From positions 19,416,369-19,480,368 of the forward strand of contig OY811971.1 in the NCBI GenBank assembly GCA_963681505.1: 64,000 nucleotides of DNA. Reading direction: 5' to 3'. The notes beneath the pieces are model-generated. The model was not told the DNA's origin. It did no database searches and saw nothing but the letters and a program-made list of their open reading frames with translations. Within the stretch, counting starts at the first letter, position 1. Each line of letters opens with the position of its first letter. The stretch is from Eunapius fragilis. Taxonomy: Eukaryota; Porifera; Demospongiae; Spongillida; Spongillidae. Made by a program: the position numbers and the translations under genes. Below, one piece after another: positions 23,263 to 33,258 of the stretch.

Positions 23263-25116
23263 CTAGGTACTGGTGTCACATTTCTTTCTTTTACGATCGC
23301 CATCAGTCTTTTTTCTACATTCAGGGCATAACCATTTGCCCCTGGGGATCTTTGTTATTCTAAGACAGTCAATATGGAACCAATCAATTTCACAATGCCC
23401 ACTTTCACATTGTATCATTTCACCATACTCTCCTTTGTGGCAGTAGCACCAGACATTCTGAGCAAGCTTGTCATGTGCATCAATTGAACAATCAATTTTG
23501 GAAGGCAGTCTTGTATAGAACTTGCCAAGTACCTCAGGTAATATTGCATACTTGAAGAAAAGTGTAGATTTATCTAAAGCAGATTCAATAAATTCCAAGT
23601 CTGGGAAAATTCTTTTTATAATAATGTCCTTCTCTGACCACACTACAATGTCACAATACTTTGCTTCACAGAACTTAATCTGTGCTTGAACTTGGTAGAA
23701 GTATGCATGATTTCTTTTAATACTGTACACACCATCAATGACCTCCAGAAAACAACTCTTCTCTCCTGTATATTCTAAAAGTGATTTATCCCTGCATGAA
23801 TATGGACATTTGATTTCAATTACACCTTTGCCACAACAAGTGCATTGCACAATGCCATCAGGTGAGGCACCCATATGTGGATAGGATGTATGAATAACTA
23901 ATCCACTCACTGAGACTACTAAATCAGTATGTTGCTGTCCAGCATTCCTCCTGTATATTTGCATTGCAACGTTTTCATGATCACATCCCCATGCTGTTCC
24001 TGCGGACCTAAACTGGTTCATTTCTGGATAACATATTTCTCGAATCAATGATATTGAAGGCTGTGTGATATCAGTAGATACAGTAGCTTTTAATCTTGAA
24101 GCCGTTATTCGACCAGCTCTTTGCTGGAACCATACTTTAGAACCACTCTGTTCTCGAGTTCTCTCCTCTACTTCCTTCGTCTGTGTGAATGATATATTTA
24201 ATGATGCAAAAAATACTTCACATTTAACCAAAAGGTCAGGATAATTGAACCTTAAGTATTGTTCCTCAAAATAATCCGTAAGTGGCTTTGGTAGCATTCC
24301 ATTTTTGTAAAGTGGCACATAAGCTTCAGAATAAGCAGAAACTAATGACAATACAACTGGTTTTTTCCCACTTTCAGATAATTTCTTAAAAAATACTTCT
24401 AACTCATTTGCAGTAGGAGTTATACTAGCGTCAGGGGTACTCTGTAGATCTGATTTTCTTACAGGATCATTAGTTTCAGGTGGAGTGGTATGACAAGTCA
24501 TATGCATCAATCCTTTATCAATAAAGTCTATTTTTGAAATTGGAGCAAACGGGACACTTTTGAAGGTTGGGGGTAGCCAAGAACAAGGTACCGATGTGCA
24601 TGACAAAGACTTTATTGCTTGAACATTGGCATCCAGTGTGAAAAGTATTGCAGCTACGTGAGAACAAGCCTCACCTAGCCCAGCCATGCAATCACAATGT
24701 GCGCATATAACTGCACCAGTTTTTTCAGTAGCAACCCACGCTTTAGCAGGAGCATTGGACAACCTCTGAGAGTGTTTTATTTTTGCTGTTACGATGAATT
24801 TGTCAGTACAAAACGGAGTAGTAGAAACGATGACATTCGAAACCCAACCATCTACAAATTGCCTATACCCTTCTAAACTTTTGTAAGCTTTCAATTCTTG
24901 CATGGTATAAGGGCTAGGAGTATTTATCAAGTAGCTATAAATGTCTGGAAACGTTACCTCTGGCCACTTCTGCCATTCTAAACTTTCCTGTTCGAGATCC
25001 ATCGAGATATATGGGTCTGCAATCCCTCCAAGCATAGCTAACTTTTCCCTGTAACGCGATTTTGCAGTCTCTTCGAGGCCATAATAATAGCTAGAAAAAG
25101 TAACAGTCGTAGCCAT
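23263..25116 (-). CDS. SWIM zinc finger - YqaJ nuclease - PHD finger protein of the transposon
   Basis: 617 aa, single exon, intact. Residues 141-153 form a SWIM zinc finger (C-D-C-x7-C-S-H). Residues about 329-500 are a YqaJ-type exonuclease domain of the PD-(D/E)XK fold: WFQQRAGRITASR, then GASPDG at 416-421, IEIKCP at 433-438 (the E-x-K pair) and YQVQAQI at 474-480; the Asp of GASPDG, the E434/K436 pair and Gln of YQVQ are the expected active-site residues. Residues 556-600 are a C4HC3 PHD finger (CYCHKGEYGEMIQC...WFHIDC...WLCPEC), which usually reads histone tails. The tail is basic. YqaJ nucleases process linear DNA ends in phages and recur in eukaryotic transposons. The gene sits just inside the right terminal repeat (its ATG about 80 bp from the end). 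Its integrity suggests recent activity or selection. The exact role in transposition is unknown. Confidence 0.85.
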   Translation of the reverse strand: MATTVTFSSYYYGLEETAKSRYREKLAMLGGIADPYISMDLEQESLEWQKWPEVTFPDIYSYLINTPSPYTMQELKAYKSLEGYRQFVDGWVSNVIVSTTPFCTDKFIVTAKIKHSQRLSNAPAKAWVATEKTGAVICAHCDCMAGLGEACSHVAAILFTLDANVQAIKSLSCTSVPCSWLPPTFKSVPFAPISKIDFIDKGLMHMTCHTTPPETNDPVRKSDLQSTPDASITPTANELEVFFKKLSESGKKPVVLSLVSAYSEAYVPLYKNGMLPKPLTDYFEEQYLRFNYPDLLVKCEVFFASLNISFTQTKEVEERTREQSGSKVWFQQRAGRITASRLKATVSTDITQPSISLIREICYPEMNQFRSAGTAWGCDHENVAMQIYRRNAGQQHTDLVVSVSGLVIHTSYPHMGASPDGIVQCTCCGKGVIEIKCPYSCRDKSLLEYTGEKSCFLEVIDGVYSIKRNHAYFYQVQAQIKFCEAKYCDIVVWSEKDIIIKRIFPDLEFIESALDKSTLFFKYAILPEVLGKFYTRLPSKIDCSIDAHDKLAQNVWCYCHKGEYGEMIQCESGHCEIDWFHIDCLRITKIPRGKWLCPECRKKTDGDRKRKKCDTST

Positions 25117-25200
25117 ATGAAATAGACACTCAAAATGGCCGCTTAGATACAGTTGCTATGTGCGCGTAATTTTAAATGATGTAACTGCAAAAGGTCTATA

Positions 25201-26037
25201 GGTACTTGTTGAATATATATATTGTCACGTGTTTGAAAGCGCGCTTTAGGCAGCTGTTAATTAGCCGCGTCATGAAGATAATCGTTTCCTGCTGCTTACA
25301 CATTGGGCTTCCGAGTGTGTAACTGAGGTACGATAATAATATATTTGTGCATTGTAACTTTGTTTCTTCTATCTCAAGTGGACGCGCCTAGAAAACAAAA
25401 GTGTCGGTAGGTATATAACAATGTATGTTTTTTTTTTTTCCTTTTCAGGGAAAAAAAAGCCTGCAACTGTGCGGTACTATCTTTGGTTTTGCGGTTAAGT
25501 CACAGATAGTCTTAAGGTCGTCTGTAATCATCAGTAATTTCTTATCTCCCCCTCTAGAAAGTCGTCTCGCATTTTGTATTCCTGAAAACTCATGGACACG
25601 GAGGTGTGTGCGTGCGTGAATGATTATTTTTCCTCCTAGATTCTCGTCACAATTATGGTGTGCGCAGCGTATACCACGTTTATGCCTATGAGAAACTTGG
25701 TACGTAAGCGAAACGTAAACTTGGTACGTAAGCGAAGCGATGACTGATTTTATTTTCTAGCAGGTTCAATCTTCCAATGTAAACAAGGTACATTAATGTA
25801 CATTAATGTATGCGCTTAAAAGTTGTGTCATATGTACATGTACAGGCTCGGCTTTGAAGTGGTGCACCAATGGTTTGCATATCAGACACTTTTTGCAGAA
25901 GACGCTGAAAGATACAATGTGTTAGGAGGTATACCTAATAGCGTAGCATGTACATGTATATATGTATTCTTTTTTGAAATATTGTTATGAAGTGAACGAG
26001 AAGGTCATGGTAGTGCGCGTATAGGTATATATAGGGC
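25201..26037. other. No supported gene
   Basis: Non-coding part of the FMO gap, with a poly-T run at 25428-25440 and a short direct repeat (AACTTGGTACGTAAGCGAA) twice at about 25694-25735. Confidence 0.4.
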
Positions 26038-26150
26038 GGGGGGGGGGGGGGGGGGGAGGGTGAAGGGCTGGGGACCAGAGATGAAACACTGGGGACCAGA
26101 GATGTAAGACTGGGGACCAGAGATGAAAGACTGGGAACCTGAAATAAGGA
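26038..26150. repeat. Poly-G run and 21-bp minisatellite
   Basis: A G homopolymer of about 19 bp (26038-26056) is followed by three to four 21-bp units CTGGGGACCAGAGATGAAA(C/G)A from 26068. The core GTCTGGGGACC resembles the terminal motif of the Mutator-like MITEs in this window, but no element ends are seen. Confidence 0.75.
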
Positions 26151-26826
26151 TTGCATCATCAAAGAGAATACGTGAGAAGATTACCATTACGTATACAGGA
26201 AAATATACGCTTAGGGGATCTCGTTAGCATCCAACTGATATCCGAACGTAGTTGGCTGCGTATAGCGTTGTCTTTTGTAGTATTCTTTCTTTCCATACGT
26301 TGTGCCTTGATGTACATTGTAGTGAAATTCCATAACGTTGTGAAAAAACCACACATTGTGAAAGCACAATTTTGTTGTGTTTTATTATAAGCGAACACAA
26401 CGTTATACCACAGGATTCCCTCCGTTTGACAACAAAAACGCATTACTTATTCCACGTTGTGAAATAACTATTTTCCCTGTGTTTTTCCACATTGACACTC
26501 AGTTTTATGTGAGGTTTGAGGTTGAACTTATCGGCGTATGCGTTAAGGTACTTGTTTACGTCCGCATGGTGAGGGAACGGTCCCATTTCATCGCTCATGG
26601 GGAAGTCGGAAAACTCCGTCACCGTTGACGAAGACGTAGTCCTCGTCGACTGCATTACGGTGCTAATGCCCGGGTCGTCCGAGTAGAGCCACACGCCTCC
26701 GATACCCTCCCTCTTTTCAAGGGCAACAACCGCAAGGCCTTCTTCCAGCATGTATTTGCATGCCAAAAGTCCAGACCATCCAACACCGAGGACCGTCACA
26801 TCGTGCCTGAAAGTATTCTTTGCCAT

Positions 26827-28399
26827 AGTGCATGAGAAACGCACGAAAATACGCTGTCAAAAATATATATTTCTGAACCGGAAAGGTATATATGCAATTA
26901 TGCATGCCTCATATAATTCTCGCGGGCCATGACGTAATTCATGCACAACACATATAGGACGCGGAAATTGTGTGCGATACATGCATGCAATTAACGCTTG
27001 TATCAATGCTGTCGTAGCCTACAAGTGTACGGTTCGATAGAAAAATTACATATACCTGCAGGTTTGTGCATGTGTAACCAATGCAATATTCAGTCTATAC
27101 TTGACGTACCTGGAATATCGATCAGTCTCGTTCAGAACATTGTGAACCATATAAATGCGGTGCAGTAAGAAGAGGGAGGGGTGCAGTTGTCCTAATCCCA
27201 CTATCATCTTAGTTTTGGCAATGAGCACATCATCTTCTGCTGTGCGAAAATGATAAGCACGACATAAGATAAAGTACAATGTGTGAAGTGATGCTCCCAC
27301 CACCATGCATGCTATGCCGATGGATATGGTTATTTGGCACGCCTATATATGTACGGTATACCACCTGCAGCATTGTCCATCCTCCACCATGCGAGGTAAA
27401 ATAGCAAGGTTGAAGCTCTTATTCTGACTATGAAGTGAGCGTGCAGGTATTAGTAATTTATAATTAGTACATGTACGGTAGCCGTCGTACAAGTAAAGAA
27501 AATCAGCAGGGCGCGGAGAAGGAAGCGAAAAATTAGAAAAAAGGCGGATCTTAGGATTGATTGACACATTTTTTTGTTGATACATTGGTCACAAAGTGAC
27601 TCAGTAGCAGCCCTCCGAGGGGCATCTTGTATAAGGCCTTGGGTTTTTACATTTACAAAGTGCTTATGTATATATGGCCAAAACTATGTGCAAAGCTTAT
27701 AGCATGCATGCCATTCGCCTCATATGACCGCATATTGCTGACCCTTAGCTGGGCGTGCATTATACTGCAAGTGCACCAAGCCATAGATATTTTCTTATAG
27801 CTAGCGGTCAGGGATGGAGAATTTATATAGCAACCGATTAACGTCGGTATATTTTTGCGTAGCTAAGTAGAGTTGTCCAAAAACAACTAAATGAGGCAGC
27901 AGAGGAATCTTAGGTAGCTGGAAGGGGTTTTCAGCAACATAATCTGAAGCCGTGAACATGATTGGTATAATTTCTCAAAGGGACTGGAAGGATTCAATGA
28001 TAACATCTTTGATCGGTTAACGTATCTACGAATAGGCAATAAAGGGGCCTAAACAGGGTAACCCTAACTGAAAATTCTCGGAAAGAGCATTAGGGCATTA
28101 GGGTAAGTTATTGGCCAGTCAATTTGAAATGTATGCAATGTATACGAATTAATGACAGACAACCACTTTCCTGTTCAAATCCAGAAATTGGCGGTCAAAA
28201 GGATCCCAGGGCACTGTCCCTCAGCAGCACTGAGAGTTTAGTACCCATACAACTTCTCACTCATGGACCATACCCATGGACCAGAGTTCATCTACTTTTC
28301 ACAATGCCCTAACAACGCCCATGGACCTTGTTATCATCAACCCCTCAACTTCTCACTTGCTGACTCCACCCATGAACCACAGAGTTCATAATGCCTAAA
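26827..28399. other. Upstream region of the FMO and unassigned DNA
   Basis: Likely holds the FMO promoter just upstream of 26826. A TATATAT-rich stretch lies at 26858-26892. Apart from the candidate exon at 27110-27306 I see no gene. 28170-28390 has an irregular repeat of ACTTCTCACTCATGGACCA-type units that recurs at 29275-29480. Confidence 0.35.
27110..27306 (-). other. Candidate first coding exon, product not recognised
   Basis: An ATG at 27306 opens a frame MVVGASLHTLYFILCRAYHF, then AEDDVLIAKTKMIVGLGQLH and RIYMVHNVLNETDRYS, ending at a strong CAG|GTACGT donor at 27110/27109. The frame remains open beyond the donor only briefly. It is protein-like, with a hydrophobic N-terminal third. 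No family recognised and no second exon found. Confidence 0.3.
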
Positions 28400-28401
28400 T
28401 A

Positions 28402-28712
28402 CAGTAGCGGCTCGCACATATCGATAATTTGCATATCCCACATTTGGCCCCATTCATAGTGATGTTTGGCTAGGTGTTTGTCCGCCTATCGATCGCTTCA
28501 ATGACCGCTACGTAATGAAATTCACGGGGCGATGGAAACCATTAGAAGGTGCTTATACCCGCCTTCTAATGGTCCATCGCCCCGTGTATCGCATTAGCTG
28601 GTGGTTGAAGCGATCGATAGGAGGACAAACACCTAGCCTAACATCACTATGAATGGGGCATACTTTCCAAATGTGGGATATGCAAATTGGTGCTATGTGC
28701 GAGCCGGTACTG
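28402..28712. mobile_element. TA-flanked foldback MITE, CAGTASCGGCTCG ends
   Basis: The left end CAGTAGCGGCTCGCACATA and right end TATGTGCGAGCCGGTACTG are inverted, with arms of about 150 bp that are complementary almost to the centre (TTAGAAGG / CCTTCTAA). TA lies directly outside both ends (28400-28401 and 28713-28714), as in Tc1/mariner-type insertions. A second, shorter element with the same ends is at 47396-47591. Confidence 0.8.
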
Positions 28713-29510
28713 TATGGCTTGATAGTTAACAGTGATCAACTGATCTCAAATGTGGCCACAACAATTCTGTGTGGCAGGAAGGGATTATCTAAGACACCTA
28801 CTGAAGCCAATGTTCATAAAGAACTATTGGTTTGTGGTTGCTTCACCCAAAATACCTTGGTAACAGTAAATACCTATTCAAAGCGGCTTAGTGGTGTAAG
28901 ATATTAAGTCCTATATGACAAACTTCTCTATATCAGAATGGGTTGCCATGACAAAAAAGTCCTGTCTAAACACTGTCTCAGTAATTGTTTTGAATGTACT
29001 AATACCTACTATAAGCTCCAGGTGAGAGTATCTTCTCACAGGATGACACTTATGAAGACTGCAAATGAGGGTATTTGGAATCTGCAAAACAGAAGGGTTC
29101 AAGTGAGGCTAATGCAATACAATGCCATGTATCAGGACTTAAAAAATACTACCTTATGAGGCTATCCAGCACAAACCATTTGTTGAAGGGATTGTGAATG
29201 ACTGCCAAGGTTTAGGTAGCAAACACCGGTTCAGAAAAAGAAAGACAAACGTAAAATAGTATCTCTTAGCCACAGAGTTCATTAGCCCCTCAAATTCCCA
29301 CTCCATGACCACACCCATGGACTCTTGGCAGCAGAGTTCTGCATTAGCCCCACATCCATTCACCTCCCTTAGCAGAAGAGTTCATTAACCCCTGAACTTC
29401 TCACTCACTGACCACACCTATAGACCCTTTTAATGGCAGAGTTCATTAACCCCCCAACATCTCATACAATGACACACCCATGGACCCTAATAATGCACAT
29501 CCCTGGCTAG

Positions 29511-29620
29511 ACGCTGATGACACACCAGACTTTGTTAGCCCATCAGATAATAAGCGAGGAGGTGCTTGGACAGTACCTTGATACTGTCCAAACCTGGATG
29601 CCATTTCTTGTCATCCCTGA
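29511..29620 (+). pseudogene. NOC4L-like fragment, third copy
   Basis: An acceptor-like GGCTAG is followed by ACGCTGATGACACACCAGAC and GCTTGGACAGTACCTTGATA, which match exon e of the copy at 36442-36558. It then jumps directly to AACCTGGATGCCATTTCTTG and TCATCCCTGA, the end of the last exon. The intron and most of both exons are missing, so this is a rearranged relic. Confidence 0.7.
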
Positions 29621-31159
29621 TATACGACATATATCCATGTGTATGTTTGCAGCTGTTCAATGTTCTAATATCTAACACTTTGATCCCTTTTCAACTGGTA
29701 TGTTCGAGCATCACAACATGGATCTTTGCACTCCTAGTGTAGAATGTGCTACGAGCCATTTCAAATAGTATAGGCTACTTATTGTTAACAATATGTGCAC
29801 CATCACATAGATAGACTGCTCACCTCAATTACTAAATGGATTAGAGGGCGTTTCATATTCAAGAAAATTTTAAAGTTCAACTTCATAATTGCTGATGAAC
29901 CTTCTACTATTGTGGGAACACATACTGATAAAAAAAATAAAAAGAATTATAGCTAATATCAAAATTTATAAATAACAGATAGTTATTAATGTTTCCGACA
30001 ACATCATGTTCAAAAACTAAATGATTTAACTATTCAAAGCTTCATAATGTTATTCATTTGAAATCAGGAGGTTCTAATGTAATGTTCATTACCCATTTAT
30101 GTATATTTCTATTAGCATGTCCTGATTACATTTTTGGCAACAATAATGAGTTAATTAGTTATGAAAAACACCCTGCAGATGTAGTTGAACTCAGTCCAAT
30201 TGTATATCATTCTGCACATACATGATTAACTCATCACAATTACTCACCAAAGAACCAATTTCCCCCCCCCCCCCGACCCCAACCACCTAATTGTGGTGGT
30301 TGTTTGAAGTTATTAATTTTCACAATCCTGTATTTTTAACTCTATGACATTTTTTATGAATACACAAATGAAGCCAAACAATAATAAATAAAAATGGTAT
30401 AGAGATAAATGATAAAGATTTTTAAGCATGACATTCAGGCAAAGATAATGAGTGGGCAACCCTGCTCCATCGTGTACCCGTACCAATTGCACTCCTCTAT
30501 TCGGTGTGAGAGCCCCTCAGACAGATGTTTGTTGCTCTGTGTATAGCAAATGAAAGTCACGCTCTCATCCATACTAGTACTTCACTGTTAGATTTTTCCC
30601 AATAAAGGGCAAGTTTCTGAGCAAGTTGATAGACAAAAAAATTTGCTTCTTGACCCAGGACTCTGTCAACTGACACAAGAGGTGTGATGGAAGCTTGCCG
30701 AAGAGCTGCTGCTTCTGAGCATTTCCACTTCTTCAGCTGAAGGGAGAACAGCAGTAACAACTCGTTGTGAGTGTGATGGGGCTTCAGTGTCTGTGACACG
30801 TACATCAAACAAAGCCACGATCAGGGGCTGCCATACACCTCTGATGACACAAAATCCATTATAATTATAATGCTAAGCAAAACCTTACTGGTTTTCTGCT
30901 TCTGATGCACGGAAAGTACTGTGCAAATCTGTCGTACAGTCCGAGGAAGTGCTTGTAGTTCCTGGTCAAGCGACTGGACATATCAGAAGATCACATGATC
31001 AGTGCATGAACACAAACGCGGGATGGCTATCCCCCACCTTAGTTTTCACGTTGCAGTTGGCAAAGACTTTATACTCATCCAAACGTTCGCCATCGCAATA
31101 GGACACACTGATGGTGAGAGGCGTGGCTTTTGTGGTGTCCCATTTGGGACCTGCCTACA
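29621..31159. other. AT-rich DNA with one transposon-derived coding fragment
   Basis: No gene is supported in 29621-30540. It contains a poly-C run at 30261-30274. From 30850 to 31160 there is only short open sequence. Confidence 0.4.
30500..30850 (-). mobile_element. C-terminal fragment of an unclassified transposon protein
   Basis: Minus-strand reading gives LALYWEKSNSEVLVWMRA, then after a stop LSFAIHRATNICLRGS. A W-x-R-x-[RK]-L-S-F-[AS]-x-x-R-[AS]-x-x-x-C-[IL]-R-G-[ST] ending is common in uncharacterised mobile-element proteins of cnidarians and sponges. The class cannot be settled from this piece. Confidence 0.35.
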
Positions 31160-31440
31160 TGTAATTGTTGAGAGGAGGGAAGGAAGGAGGGAGGAGGAGG
31201 GGACTGGTAAGAGATATTGATTCACCATCAACATAAGGGAAGGGATGACTGGAGGGAGGAACAAAAGAGGGAGGGAGGGAGGAGGGAGGGAGGGAGGGAG
31301 GGATGGAGGGAGGGAGGGAGGGAGGGAGAGAGGGAGGGAAGGGAAGGGAGGGAAGGGAGTACCGAGGAGGGATGGAAGGAAGGGAGGGAGGAAGGGAGGG
31401 AAGGAAGGAAGGGAGGGAGGGAGGGAAAGAGGTATAGAGC
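31160..31440. repeat. GGGA/GGAA purine tract
   Basis: Imperfect GGGAGGGA and GGAAGGGA units with strong strand asymmetry (purines on the plus strand). It can form triplex or slipped structures. Long open frames on both strands are artefacts of the repeat. Confidence 0.85.
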
Positions 31441-31683
31441 AGGAAGGAAGCAGGAGGAAGAGAAAGCCATTGACAAAGACAATGGATTGGGTCATTTCAT
31501 GGTAAAGTGTAGCACCCTAAATACCTTACCTTCTCACATTGAGATACCATTTCCCATATATATTCTCCCAACATATCATTGTATACCCTATGGTGTTCTG
31601 TTTATGAAATATGGCCACTCGCATAATTAATTCTTTTGATCACCTTTGTGAGTTTTAAAGAGCAGTACTTGTATTTGGTTATA

Positions 31684-32254
31684 AATGGGTCTGTCTATTT
31701 TTTGTACCAGACAATGGGTATCAGTACCCAGCGCAGATGTGAATCAGATATTTATTGAAGTGTGCATATGGGCCGGGGTTAACATATATCATGAATTGTA
31801 AACTGATAATATCATACCAAACTTTTTTTTGAAGGACAGCCTTATTTTTAAATTGTTTCAGAATGTGATTCATTTGACTGGGATACCTCTTTGAAGATTA
31901 GCAGCCATTTTGGTTGGTTCTCTAAATAGTTGTTCAGCCAAGTGGGTTATAGTGATCTGGAAACCCACAAAATGCATTCCATTTGTTAACATGGTGGGTT
32001 CCCTGTTCAGTAACACCTTACAAGGACTTCTCATGAACAACATGGGTGCCAGCCTTCAAAGAGGTATATAGAATGACTTTCCCAAACAGAAAAAGGGTAT
32101 TTATAATAGAGCTCTCCTTTAAAACACTATATTACTTTGCAATCTCATTAAAATTCATGATATACTTTAACCCCAGCACACTTCTATAAATAATCACATC
32201 CGATGGATACATCTATCTCATACCCATTGTCTGGTACAAAAAAGACGGACCCAT
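31684..32254. mobile_element. Foldback element of about 570 bp
   Basis: The left arm begins ATGGGTCTGTCTATTTTTTG and carries TACCAGACAATGGGTAT and GGGGTTAACATATATCATGA; the right arm ends with the reverse complements (TACCCATTGTCTGGTA, GACGGACCCAT). The inner part also pairs (TACCTCTTTGAAG at 31885 with CTTCAAAGAGGTA at 32056). Arms have diverged to roughly 80-85 per cent. No clear target duplication. Confidence 0.65.
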
Positions 32255-32386
32255 GTGTGAGTGTGGTAATTGTCAGTTTCCCTAACCCACATTGTATTCG
32301 TGTTGATATAAGAGGTCCACTAGTTTGTGCTCAAGACATACGTGGATGAGTTAAGGAGTCCCTTACACATGGGTCCAATGTACACA

Positions 32387-32535
32387 TAGTCTCCTACCCA
32401 GACCCAGATTCCCAACGGCTGCAGATGGATTACATCATCACTTAGTAGACAGTGGATTAAATGAAGTCCACTTTCCAAGTAGCAGTGATGTAATCATCCA
32501 CAGCTTTTGGTAATCTAGGTCTGGGTACAAGACTA
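32387..32535. mobile_element. Mutator-like MITE, 149 bp, exact 9-bp target duplication
   Basis: The ends are TAGTCTCCTACCCAGACC and its imperfect reverse complement ending AGACTA. The interior is an almost complete foldback (GATGGATTACATCATCACT / AGTGATGTAATCATCC). ATGTACACA is present directly on both sides (32378-32386 and 32536-32544). A 9-bp target duplication with long inverted ends is the hallmark of Mutator-like elements. Confidence 0.85.
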
Positions 32536-32856
32536 ATGTACACATGGGTCCAAGGTCTGATGCACACATGGGTATATAATGTGTAGTGGTAAGAGTGGGG
32601 CCAGTGGTAGGGGCCAGTGGGTGGGGGCACAGAAGTCATCCAGTGTGGGATGTAGCCTCAAGTGATCCCCCTAACAGCTGCAGCCATGTAAGGATGGATG
32701 GAATGCATGTATATTGCTTTTTAATCACACGCTCCACATAATGTTGATGGTGGGCATTAATAAAGGTTATTCTAATGGATTGCTGTTAGGATTACGTCAT
32801 TAAATGGCAAAATATTGTAGAATATGATGTACATATTATTATATCTCTTAGAGCTA

Positions 32857-32933
32857 AAGGTGACCCCTGCCTTTAGGCAAAGGTGCCCCCGCCTTTGAAC
32901 AAAGGTGACCCCGGCCTTTAGACAAAGGTCACC
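32857..32933. repeat. 26-27-bp minisatellite, 3 units
   Basis: Three units of AAAGGTGACCCCNGCCTTTA. Short and imperfect. Confidence 0.7.
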
Positions 32934-33258
32934 TCTTCAGTAGCAGTTGTTGCAAGCATCAAATATTTGGGTTCCTGATCTAGTGAGTTTCTATACCAAT
33001 ATCCGTTAGTAACCTGATATTTAAGTCCAGCATAATACTCCATAGCCCATGTGTGTAGCCTAACCCCCCAACCCCCACCCCCACCGACTTTACCTCCATC
33101 CAGATCATTTATGTAGAAGCCAACTATTATCTACCCATCACGATTGATTGTTTATGACACTTCATAGCTCTTATTTTCAACACAACTTGAAGACAATTCT
33201 TCATAAAATCTGCACAGCTATAGAACGTGTACTAATAACTCTTTCAATGACCAGGCCA

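Larger units (their letters stand above)
22386..25198. mobile_element. ISL2EU-like (THAP/YqaJ) DNA transposon
   Basis: The ends are inverted: the left end starts TAGACCTTTTGCAG at 22386 and the right end is its reverse complement ending at 25198. Similarity continues weakly inward (TGACGTCA versus TTACATCA) and both ends also carry CCATTTTGAGTGT about 50 bp further in. A TA is present on both sides (22384-22385 and 25199-25200), compatible with a 2-bp target duplication. Inside are two convergent genes: a THAP-type transposase remnant on the plus strand (22489-23109) and an intact YqaJ-domain protein on the minus strand (23263-25116). Pairing of a THAP transposase with a YqaJ nuclease fits what I recall of the ISL2EU superfamily. 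The element lies within the gap of the FMO gene. Confidence 0.75.
15893..26826 (-). pseudogene. Flavin-containing monooxygenase, split by a gap of about 9.2 kb, with a frame change
   Basis: FMOs use FAD and NADPH to oxygenate N, S or C centres of small molecules, usually at the ER. The first coding block is 26826 to about 26470 (start MAKNTFRHDVTVLG). It has the FAD dinucleotide motif GVGWSG, then EKREGIGGVW and the FMO-typical EFSDFPMSDE. The second block runs from about 17240 to the stop at 15893. It has KVEKDADQWRVYCTNGD, STGLHQSPN, the NADPH motif VVGGGETGSD, the FMO motif IIMSTGYNAG (usual F/S-A/T-T-G-Y) and a hydrophobic C-terminal segment LLLIFFLRLILF that may anchor it in the membrane. 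The first about 18 codons of block 2 are in a different frame from the rest; the change lies around 17178-17184 and looks like a small insertion. The donor after block 1 and the acceptor before block 2 are uncertain. The gap contains an ISL2EU-like transposon and tandem repeats. Confidence 0.8.

Noticed and set aside
26041-26056. Poly-G run as an assembly gap filler or quadruplex signal
   Set aside because: Homopolymers of G or C occur repeatedly in this window (for example 42138, 50570, 56072); length is probably not reliable and no function can be argued.
31046-31630. Long Ser/Pro/Leu- or Glu/Gly/Arg-rich frames
   Set aside because: Purine tract artefact.
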